Origin: an uncultured Treponema sp.
Lineage (GTDB): Bacteria > Spirochaetota > Spirochaetia > Treponematales > Treponemataceae
Length of the DNA: 8,375 nt
NCBI GenBank assembly: GCA_945833725.1
Contig: CAMAFU010000065.1
Span: 1-8,375, forward strand
Direction of reading: 5' to 3'
The notes under the pieces were generated by a model. That model did no database searches. It was given only the letters and a program-made list of their open reading frames with translations, and was not told the origin of the DNA. This document shows, piece by piece, positions 1-4,476 of this stretch. Positions within the stretch are counted from its first letter, which is position 1, and every line of letters starts with the position of its first letter. A program made the position numbers and the translations under genes.

Positions 1-26
1 GAAGTTTTCGCTCTAGGTACTACCAT
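1..26 (-). CDS. rpmF: Ribosomal protein L32, N-terminal fragment (cut by window start)
   Basis: Only the first eight codons and part of a ninth are inside the window, reading leftward: MVVPRAKT followed by a partial codon consistent with Ser. This closely fits the conserved start of bacterial L32, M(A)VPxxKTS, a small protein of the large ribosomal subunit. A good ribosome binding site, GTGAGG (35-40 on the minus strand), lies 8 bases before the ATG, and two promoters stand further upstream. The second residue is Val where L32 usually has Ala. The fragment is too short for certainty, but the start motif, ribosome binding site and promoters agree. Confidence 0.7.
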
Positions 27-72
27 TTATATAACCTCACTATAATGTTTGTTAATGTATAACGGGTTTTAT

Positions 73-100
73 ATTATAACAGTTCCCGTCTGATTGTCAA
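73..100 (-). promoter_or_regulatory. Sigma-70-type promoter for rpmF (proximal)
   Basis: On the minus strand there is a perfect TTGACA (-35, 95-100), a 16-base spacer and a perfect TATAAT (-10, 73-78). Transcription should start near 66, giving an rpmF leader of about 40 bases. A 5-base inverted repeat, ACGGG (62-66) and CCCGT (85-89), brackets the -10 box. This is the strongest consensus promoter in the window, as expected for a ribosomal protein gene. Confidence 0.78.
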
Positions 101-102
101 TT

Positions 103-131
103 ATCTTACATAAGTATTTTTGTTATGTCAA
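103..131 (-). promoter_or_regulatory. Second, upstream promoter for rpmF
   Basis: On the minus strand there is a perfect TTGACA (126-131), a 17-base spacer and TAAGAT (103-108), which matches the -10 consensus at four of six positions. It lies directly upstream of the stronger promoter and points the same way, so the pair looks like tandem promoters. The -35 box is half of an inverted repeat at 125-146. Confidence 0.5.
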
Positions 132-146
132 TATTTTTTTTGACAT
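125..146. repeat. Perfect 7-base inverted repeat at the upstream -35 box
   Basis: ATGTCAA (125-131) and TTGACAT (140-146) are exact inverted copies separated by 8 T/A bases. A further TGTCA at 159-163 forms another inverted pair with TGACA at 141-145. The left copy supplies the -35 box of the upstream rpmF promoter. It could be a protein-binding site. No run of T follows it in the coaD direction, so it does not look like the coaD terminator. Confidence 0.4.
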
Positions 147-185
147 TTTTTTAATTTTTGTCATTTTAAATCATTCGGCTATTTA

Positions 186-665
186 TTAGCGTGGATATTT
201 GTTCATAACAGCCTCTAGAACAATTGGAGGAACCATTCCCGAAATATCGCCGCCAAAACTTGCCAATTCTTTTATTGAACTTGACTTTACAATAACAAAC
301 CTGGTTTCTGTAGGGATGAATAAAGTTTCTATATTCGGATTTAAACTTCTGTTCATAAGGGAAAGGTCAAACTCATACGAAAAATCACTGGCATTCCTAA
401 TTCCCCTGATCAAAACCTTTGCACCAACTTTTTTTGCATATTCAACAATGAGTTTATCCCATGTATGAACAGTAACATTTGCATAAGGTTCTACCAGAGT
501 CTTCATCATTAAAAGTCTTTCTCCTGCAGAAAAAAGACAATTCTTCTCAGGATTTTCAGAAATGACCACATCTATTTTATCAAAAATCCTGCTTGCGCGC
601 TCAATAACATTTAAATGACCGTATGTCGGAGGATCAAAACTTCCGGGAAACAAAGCAACACTCAT
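186..665 (-). CDS. coaD: Phosphopantetheine adenylyltransferase
   Basis: This cytoplasmic enzyme transfers AMP from ATP to 4'-phosphopantetheine to give dephospho-CoA, the next-to-last step of coenzyme A synthesis. The 159 residues match the usual family length. The N-terminal nucleotidyltransferase motif is present: [11 protein letters not shown] at 7-17, with the TxGH signature at 14-17. So are the substrate-binding block [12 protein letters not shown] (88 on) and the C-terminal SSSxxKE motif (128-133) followed by [10 protein letters not shown]. The ATG at 665 fits the family start [12 protein letters not shown]. No good ribosome binding site precedes it. It reads towards rpmF across a 159-base gap that has promoters but no clear terminator, so some read-through into rpmF is possible. 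Confidence 0.96.
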   Translation of the reverse strand: MSVALFPGSFDPPTYGHLNVIERASRIFDKIDVVISENPEKNCLFSAGERLLMMKTLVEPYANVTVHTWDKLIVEYAKKVGAKVLIRGIRNASDFSYEFDLSLMNRSLNPNIETLFIPTETRFVIVKSSSIKELASFGGDISGMVPPIVLEAVMNKYPR

Positions 666-671
666 ATTTTA

Positions 672-700
672 TTTTTAACATGTTTGACGCAATATCGCAA
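672..700 (-). promoter_or_regulatory. Possible weak coaD promoter
   Basis: On the minus strand there is TTGCGA (695-700), a 17-base spacer and TAAAAA (672-677). Each box matches the consensus at four of six positions. Transcription would start at or next to the coaD ATG. It overlaps the divergent lipoprotein promoter. The boxes are weak and the region is AT-rich, so this is tentative. Confidence 0.28.
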
Positions 701-712
701 GTGATGTATATT
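684..712 (+). promoter_or_regulatory. Promoter for the lipoprotein gene
   Basis: TTGACG (684-689), a 17-base spacer and TATATT (707-712) match the sigma-70 consensus at five of six positions each. A start seven bases past the -10 box falls at about 719, the A of the lipoprotein ATG. No Shine-Dalgarno-like sequence lies between the -10 box and the ATG. Confidence 0.6.
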
Positions 713-718
713 TTAGCC

Positions 719-1321
719 ATGAAAAACTCAAAATTAATTTCCACCGTTTTTTCGGCCGTTGCTTTTTTTACACTCTATTCCTGCGGTTCAACAAAAATAG
801 AACCTGTACAGGAAATTCCCGCCCCTGTTACAGAACCGGAAGTACCTGCCGTTAAGGAAGTTCCTCCAGAACCGGAAAAAAAAGATGAATATGCAAAATC
901 CATAGGTAATGTTTCCGTTACAAAAGATACCTTTGAAGCAGATAAAGCCGAAATAATGAACATTATAAAAAAACTTTCCACCATAATGAAAGATTTTGAC
1001 TATGAATCCTGGCTTCTTTATGTAGACAGCGAATCAAAAGCCTACTGGTCAAAGTCTGCAAACCTAAAAAAAGCTCAGAGCAAACTTCCTGTAAAAGGCC
1101 TTCAGCTAAAAACTTTGCAGGACTATTTTAAATATGTTTTTGTAGGTGCAAGAGTTGGTCGCGAAGTTACATCCATAAGGTATGTTTCAGACAGTTATGT
1201 AAAAGCTGTCCAGGTTACAGAAGAAGAAACTTCAGATTCCGAAGAAAAGTACACCGTATATTATTATTTCAATAAAATTAACGGTCACTGGGAACTTCAC
1301 CTTCCCACAATAGACGAATAA
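719..1321 (+). CDS. Uncharacterised proline-rich-linker lipoprotein
   Basis: The product is a 200-residue predicted lipoprotein of unknown function. Residues 1-22 form a lipoprotein signal peptide: positive start (MKNSK), hydrophobic core, and lipobox LYSC with the lipidated Cys at 22. A Pro/Glu-rich linker follows (about 25-52, with short EPEVP and PPEPE runs), typical of a tether between membrane and a folded domain. The C-terminal part (about 60-200) has a helical start, then alternating strands ending in YTVYYYFNKINGHWELHLP. That pattern resembles NTF2-like domains, but this is only an inference. An in-frame extension back to 623 overlaps coaD and destroys the signal peptide, so I chose the ATG at 719. 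It is divergent from coaD with a 53-base gap. It has no ribosome binding site and may be leaderless. Confidence 0.85.
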   Translation: MKNSKLISTVFSAVAFFTLYSCGSTKIEPVQEIPAPVTEPEVPAVKEVPPEPEKKDEYAKSIGNVSVTKDTFEADKAEIMNIIKKLSTIMKDFDYESWLLYVDSESKAYWSKSANLKKAQSKLPVKGLQLKTLQDYFKYVFVGARVGREVTSIRYVSDSYVKAVQVTEEETSDSEEKYTVYYYFNKINGHWELHLPTIDE

Positions 1322-1382
1322 ATCCAGTTTAATTAACTGCACAAATTCGGAAAATACAAACAGAAAATAAAAGATTTTCAAG

Positions 1383-1411
1383 TTGAAATTTCATATTTTT
1401 TAGTTTAAAAT
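1383..1411 (+). promoter_or_regulatory. Promoter for the exported HEAT-repeat-like protein
   Basis: TTGAAA (1383-1388), a 17-base spacer and TAAAAT (1406-1411) match the sigma-70 consensus at five of six positions each. The -35 box is the right half of a 13-base palindrome, TTTCAAGTTGAAA (1376-1388). The predicted start near 1418 gives a leader of about 150 bases. Confidence 0.6.
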
Positions 1412-1417
1412 CTGTAA

Positions 1418-1565
1418 GGATATGTTTTTGTGTAACATCATCCGTTTCTAATATGTTTTCTGTTGCAGAAAATCCAGAAAGCAGGCGTCATCAATGTAGA
1501 AAATTCTCTAAAAAACTGGAAGCATTCTGACGATAAAAAAAATATATATCCAAGGGGGATTTATA
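1418..1565 (+). other. Long 5' leader of the exported-protein gene
   Basis: This covers most of the 244-base gap after the lipoprotein gene, for which I see no clear terminator. It holds a perfect 7-base-pair hairpin, TTTTCTG-TTG-CAGAAAA (1456-1472), and a 25-codon reading frame (1453-1530) without a ribosome binding site. It ends in a ribosome binding site, AAGGGGGA (1552-1559), six bases before the ATG. The ATCC at 1548-1551 could pair weakly with GGAT at 1557-1560 and partly mask that site. I recognise no known riboswitch. Confidence 0.4.
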
Positions 1566-2300
1566 ATGAATTTTAAGAAAATTGCGGCCGCAGGAACAGT
1601 TATTGCATTTACGGCAGTTTCAGTTTTTGCACAGGAACAGAAAGTTCAAAAAGCTTCCAATGAATCAAGTGTAGAAAGCGAATACCTGAGCAGTGTAGAA
1701 GATGTTGTCATTACAGAACTTGCAAATTCAGAAGAAAGGGACAATAAACTTGTAGCCCTACAGTATCTTGAAAATGCCGTTAATGAAAACCGTGTCAGTC
1801 CCGACATGATGAAGGCTTTAGACTCTCTTGCAGGAGAAGGTATTACTTCTCAGGCCAGAACAAACGGTCGTCTTGTAAATAATTTTCCTGACATAAGGGC
1901 AAAAGCCTGCGACATTCTTGCAAATGTAAAAACAGAAGAATCAAAAGATACTTTGGTAAAAATTGCTTTAGCCGACAACGAACCTATGGTTATTACAGCT
2001 GCAATCCGCTCCCTTGGAGAAATCGGAATAAACGGCAACGATGAAGTTACAGAAACTATTGCATGGGCTCAGAAGAAAAATTCTGTTCTTAATCCAACTT
2101 CGTCTTTGGCATTAGAAGTAGTTGTGGCATACGAAAAACTTGCAGACACAGTAGAAAACAAGGCTCCAATGATTCAGGCACTTGGGCAGATTGCTACAAA
2201 CTACAGATATGTAACACCTGTAAGGACAAGAGCTTTGGAACTTTTGAAAAAACTTCAGGAAGGAACTACTTCTGGAAGCAAATCTTCCAACGCAAAATAA
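1566..2300 (+). CDS. Exported HEAT-repeat-like protein of unknown function
   Basis: The protein has 244 residues. Residues 1-22 are a classical signal peptide (MNFKK, then a hydrophobic stretch ending VFA before QEQ). No lipobox Cys is present, so export to the periplasm with signal cleavage is likely. The rest is rich in paired helices. The clearest HEAT/PBS-lyase-like repeats run about 108-137 (DIRAKACDILANV...DTLVKIAL) and 138-170 (DNEPMVITAAIRSLGEIG...), with weaker ones at 60-90 and 198-232. Such repeats usually serve as a protein-binding scaffold; no catalytic motif is seen. The C-terminus is Ser/Gly/Lys-rich and probably disordered. It has its own promoter and terminator, so it is likely a single-gene unit. 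The repeat call is by eye; the partner is unknown. Confidence 0.85.
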   Translation: MNFKKIAAAGTVIAFTAVSVFAQEQKVQKASNESSVESEYLSSVEDVVITELANSEERDNKLVALQYLENAVNENRVSPDMMKALDSLAGEGITSQARTNGRLVNNFPDIRAKACDILANVKTEESKDTLVKIALADNEPMVITAAIRSLGEIGINGNDEVTETIAWAQKKNSVLNPTSSLALEVVVAYEKLADTVENKAPMIQALGQIATNYRYVTPVRTRALELLKKLQEGTTSGSKSSNAK

Positions 2301-2317
2301 TACAAATACAAGTTTTA

Positions 2318-2348
2318 AGCCGGGCAGCGTTTCTGTCCGGCTTTTTTT
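2318..2348 (+). terminator. Rho-independent terminator of the exported-protein gene
   Basis: A 10-base-pair stem, AGCCGGGCAG (2318-2327) with CTGTCCGGCT (2333-2342), has one G-T pair and a CGTTT loop, and leads straight into a run of seven T (2342-2348). It starts 17 bases after the stop codon. Confidence 0.92.
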
Positions 2349-2373
2349 ATGGGCTCGTGAGCCCATAAAAAAA
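2342..2373. repeat. Perfect palindrome between two convergent terminators
   Basis: Two 15-base arms, T7 plus ATGGGCTC and its exact complement GAGCCCAT plus A7, are separated by GT. The T7 is the U-tract of the rightward terminator. The A7 is the U-tract of the leftward tRNA terminator, read from the other strand. In either direction the hairpin is followed by A rather than U, so it is not itself a standard terminator. Confidence 0.8.
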
Positions 2374-2442
2374 GACTGTGCAAAAAGCATTGGCATAACT
2401 TAAGCATAAAAACTTAAAGCCAATACCTTTTGCACAGCCTTT
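2367..2442 (-). terminator. Long hairpin terminator downstream of tRNA-Arg
   Basis: On the minus strand the arm at 2442-2419 pairs with 2394-2371 over 24 positions, followed by seven U (2373-2367). Three positions that are A-C mismatches on the plus strand (2375/2438, 2386/2427, 2388/2425) become G-U pairs in the minus-strand RNA. This supports folding in the tRNA transcript. A further five pairs (2400-2404 with 2413-2417) extend the top. The hairpin begins about ten bases after the tRNA 3' end and is unusually long for a tRNA terminator. Confidence 0.82.
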
Positions 2443-2452
2443 ATACAAAAAC

Positions 2453-2526
2453 TGAGGAATACGTGATTCGAACACGCAACCTTCGGCTCCGGAGGCCAAC
2501 GCTCTATCCAGTTGAGCTAATCCCTC
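2453..2526 (-). tRNA. tRNA-Arg (anticodon CCG)
   Basis: This 74-base tRNA folds into a full cloverleaf. The acceptor stem is GAGGGAT with ATTCCTC (one G-U), and the discriminator is A. The D stem is GCTC/GAGC with GG in the loop. The anticodon stem is TTGGC/GCCGA with loop CTCCGGA, giving anticodon CCG, which reads the Arg codon CGG. The T stem is GCGTG/CACGT with loop TTCGAAT. The 3' CCA is not encoded (GTT follows), so it must be added by the CCA enzyme. It has its own promoter and terminator and converges with the exported-protein gene. Confidence 0.96.
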
Positions 2527-2534
2527 GTTGACTT

Positions 2535-2563
2535 ATTATAACCGATTTAAACTGTCAATTCAA
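2535..2563 (-). promoter_or_regulatory. Promoter for tRNA-Arg
   Basis: On the minus strand there is TTGAAT (2558-2563), a 17-base spacer and a perfect TATAAT (2535-2540). The -10 box ends eight bases before the mature tRNA 5' end, so the 5' leader is nearly absent. The -35 box is half of a palindrome. A perfect TTGACA lies nearby, but 12 bases from the -10 box, which is too close to serve with it. Confidence 0.68.
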
Positions 2564-2593
2564 GTTGAATTGACAAAATTCAAGTTGAATTTT
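2553..2593. repeat. Two tandem palindromes at the tRNA-Arg promoter (candidate operator)
   Basis: Two palindromes share a 15-base core, AATTCAAGTTGAATT, at 2557-2571 and 2577-2591, with centres at 2564 and 2584. The first extends to 11-base arms (2553-2575, ending TGTCA/TGACA). The second extends to 9-base arms (2575-2593). The 20-base spacing is about two helical turns, so both sites would face the same side of the DNA. The first covers the tRNA -35 box. This is the form of a repeated dimer-binding operator, but no regulator is visible in the window. Confidence 0.55.
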
Positions 2594-2634
2594 TTTTACA
2601 GTAACAGGACTTACGGATTATAAAAAAATAAAGA

Positions 2635-2662
2635 TAGACAACATTAATATTTTCAATATAAT
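2635..2662 (+). promoter_or_regulatory. Promoter upstream of maf
   Basis: TAGACA (2635-2640, five of six), a 16-base spacer and a perfect TATAAT (2657-2662) predict a start near 2669. Transcription would run through the structured element and into maf, giving a leader of about 210 bases. Confidence 0.58.
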
Positions 2663-2670
2663 GAAAAAAA

Positions 2671-2802
2671 GGAGTGCCAAGCGGCAAGGATAGGAGCACC
2701 GCCGAAGGCGTTCTGCAAAATGACAGATAAAATCTGCCATTTTGCAGAATGAAGCGAACAGCGTAAGTGCGGATAGCCTGGTTTTTGCCTGCAAAAAGCC
2801 GC
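2671..2802. other. G+C-rich, hairpin-rich element before maf (repeat or structured RNA)
   Basis: This stretch is about half G+C by my count, between clearly AT-rich flanks. It carries several hairpins: TGCC/GGCA (2675-2686), CGCC-GAA-GGCG (2700-2710), a strong one at 2711-2749 (12 pairs, one A-C mismatch, 5 more pairs, AAA loop), and GGTTTTTG with CAAAAAGCC (2780-2800). GCGGC (2681-2685) can pair with GCCGC (2798-2802) and close the whole. Short open frames cross it on both strands, but none has a ribosome binding site or a recognisable protein. It could be an interspersed extragenic repeat, the structured leader of maf, or a small RNA. The sequence alone does not decide. Confidence 0.45.
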
Positions 2803-2877
2803 CCTTAATAAACTTATGCAGACTATACCTGCAATTCATCTTTTTGCTGATTTTTCAGTCCTTTTCAAGGTATTTTT

Positions 2878-3468
2878 ATGGAACCAATCATTTTAGCATC
2901 ATCATCTCCAAGAAGGCAGGAAATTCTAAAACTTCTTAACATTCCTTACCAGGTAATGATTCCAAACTGCAACGAAGAATACCCGGCAGATCTTTCTCTG
3001 GAGGAAGTTCCTGAATTTATTGCAACACGAAAAATTGATTCCGTTGCCCGCTCTCTCCCCAGCGGTACTGAATATCCATGGATTTTAGGGGCAGATACTT
3101 TAATCATTGCCAATAAAAAAATTTATGGAAAACCGGAGTCTCAGGAAGATGCAAACAAATTTCTTCATGAACTACAGGGAAAAACACATAAAGTTGTAAC
3201 AGGGCTGGCTCTTTTTAACAGTGAACTTCATTATGTTACAAACAGAACTGCCATTACTGAAGTTACTTTTTCAAAAATGACTGATGAAGAAATAGACTGG
3301 TACATTTCTACAGATGAATGGCACGGAGCCGCCGGCGGATACAGAATTCAAGGAAAAGGAAGCTGCTTCATTAAACATATAAAGGGAACAAACAGTGCGG
3401 TAATGGGGTTGCCCATCTTCGAGCTTTATGATATGCTCAAGGAACAGAATTATCCCTTTATGGAGTAA
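2878..3468 (+). CDS. maf: Maf-family nucleoside triphosphate pyrophosphatase
   Basis: Maf proteins hydrolyse nucleoside triphosphates to monophosphates and pyrophosphate, cleaning the cytoplasmic pool of non-standard or excess nucleotides. The 196 residues fit the family. Visible motifs are the N-terminal ASSSPRRQEIL (7-17), GADT with the catalytic Asp at 73, GKP (84-86), GKTHKVVTG (101-109), EWHGAAGGYRIQGKG (147-161) and VMGLP (175-179). SSSPRR and AGGYRIQG point to the YhdE-type dTTP/UTP pyrophosphatase rather than the YceF m7GTP type. AAGG (2867-2870) lies seven bases before the ATG. It ends 126 bases before rpsB with no clear terminator, so read-through into the translation cluster is possible. 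The exact substrate is inferred. Confidence 0.93.
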   Translation: MEPIILASSSPRRQEILKLLNIPYQVMIPNCNEEYPADLSLEEVPEFIATRKIDSVARSLPSGTEYPWILGADTLIIANKKIYGKPESQEDANKFLHELQGKTHKVVTGLALFNSELHYVTNRTAITEVTFSKMTDEEIDWYISTDEWHGAAGGYRIQGKGSCFIKHIKGTNSAVMGLPIFELYDMLKEQNYPFME

Positions 3469-3594
3469 TTTTGCCGGACCTGTGGAAGGACCGTAGGTAT
3501 ACCGCAGGCTCGTAAATCTTCCGGACATTTTATATGTTTCGAGAAACAGAGTCAGGTGGAAAATCAAGTGATTTTCCGGTGAAGGAGTACTTTT
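3469..3594 (+). promoter_or_regulatory. Structured rpsB leader (maf-rpsB gap)
   Basis: This 126-base gap holds several pairings. CCGGA (3474-3478) can pair with TCCGG (3520-3524), with CCTG/CAGG (3479-3482, 3505-3508) inside. TGTTT-CGAG-AAACA (3535-3548) forms a small hairpin. GGAAAATC-AAGT-GATTTTCC (3558-3577) is a perfect 8-pair hairpin ending five bases before the ribosome binding site AAGGAG (3582-3587), itself seven bases from the ATG. I find no convincing promoter. Ribosomal protein S2 represses its own mRNA through the leader in gammaproteobacteria; a similar role here is an inference. Confidence 0.45.
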
Positions 3595-4455
3595 ATGGCA
3601 GTTGTAACCATGAAAAGTTTACTTGAATCAGGTGTTCATTTCGGACATCAGGTCAAGAGATGGGATCCTCGTATGAAGAAATATATCTTCGCAGAAAGAA
3701 ACGGGATTCATATCATCGATTTACAGAAAACAATCGGTGCCATTAAAGACAGTTATGAAGCTGTCAGAAAAATCGTTGCCTCTGGCAAATCTGTACTTTT
3801 TGTAGGTACAAAAAAACAGGCACAGCAGGCTGTTCAGAAAGAAGCAGAACGTTGCGGCATGTATTATGTAAACAACCGCTGGCTTGGCGGTATGCTTTCA
3901 AATTTCACTACAATCAAAAAATCACTTCAGCGCCTCAAGAAAATTGAAAAAATGGAAATTGACGGCACTTTTGATAATCTTACAAAAAAGGAAGTTGCTT
4001 CCCTTCTTAAAGAAAAGGAAAAACTTACAAAAAACCTCGGCGGTATTAAAGACATGAAAGAACTTCCAGGTGCCCTTTTCGTAATCGATACACACAAAGA
4101 GCAGATTGCTGTTGCAGAAGCACGCCGTATGGGAATTCCTATTGTTGCTGTTGTAGATACAAACTGTAATCCAGAAGGAATTGACTACCCTATTCCAGGC
4201 AACGATGATGCAATCAGAGCTATTTCTCTTTTTACTTCCATCATTGCAAATGCTGTAATTGAAGCAAACAACGAAGAAGGTCTTAAAATCATCGAAGGAA
4301 ACATCGAAGACGAAGAAATTCTTACAGATGCTTCAACTAAAAAAGATGATGAAGAAATCGAAGACTACAGCAATTACACTCCTGTAGAAACAAAAGAAGA
4401 AGATACAGATGATGATTCTGCCGACGAAGAAGATTTCGCCGAAAAATTCAATTAA
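3595..4455 (+). CDS. rpsB: Ribosomal protein S2
   Basis: S2 is a small-subunit ribosomal protein needed for S1 binding and mRNA engagement. The 286 residues include the family blocks [13 protein letters not shown] (15-27), [13 protein letters not shown] (34-46), VGTKKQAQ (70-77), [12 protein letters not shown] (93-104), the coiled-coil segment (about 105-158) and [20 protein letters not shown] (187-206). The core ends near 236. The remaining 50 residues are an unusual tail with 23 Asp/Glu by my count and only four Lys, where the E. coli protein (about 241 residues) ends much sooner. The tail is probably disordered. The gene opens the rpsB-tsf-frr-uppS-cdsA-dxr cluster, and tsf follows after 21 bases. 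Confidence 0.98.
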   Translation: MAVVTMKSLLESGVHFGHQVKRWDPRMKKYIFAERNGIHIIDLQKTIGAIKDSYEAVRKIVASGKSVLFVGTKKQAQQAVQKEAERCGMYYVNNRWLGGMLSNFTTIKKSLQRLKKIEKMEIDGTFDNLTKKEVASLLKEKEKLTKNLGGIKDMKELPGALFVIDTHKEQIAVAEARRMGIPIVAVVDTNCNPEGIDYPIPGNDDAIRAISLFTSIIANAVIEANNEEGLKIIEGNIEDEEILTDASTKKDDEEIEDYSNYTPVETKEEDTDDDSADEEDFAEKFN

Positions 4456-4476
4456 TTTAATTATAAGGAAATAAAA

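Noticed and set aside
140..171. Plus-strand promoter starting from TTGACA at 140-145
   Set aside because: No acceptable -10 box lies 16-18 bases downstream, and it would read antisense into coaD.
623..718. In-frame upstream extension of the lipoprotein reading frame
   Set aside because: It overlaps the start of coaD on the other strand, has no ribosome binding site, and would bury the signal peptide and lipobox inside the protein.
1325..1339. CAGTT/AACTG hairpin after the lipoprotein gene as a terminator
   Set aside because: It has only five AT-rich pairs and no run of T after it.
1422..1451. Nine-codon frame at the predicted start of the exported-protein leader
   Set aside because: AAGGA is only one base before its ATG, too close to serve as a ribosome binding site, and the frame is within chance expectation.
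2570..2598. Plus-strand promoter from TTGACA at 2570-2575
   Set aside because: The bases at the -10 distance are a T run without a usable -10 box; the promoter at 2635-2662 is much better placed for maf.
2618..2839. 73-codon frame on the minus strand across the structured element
   Set aside because: It has no ribosome binding site and no recognisable motif, and it is cysteine- and arginine-rich in the manner of chance frames through hairpin DNA.
2742..2939. 65-codon plus-strand frame running into maf
   Set aside because: It begins within the large hairpin, has no ribosome binding site, and overlaps maf in another frame.
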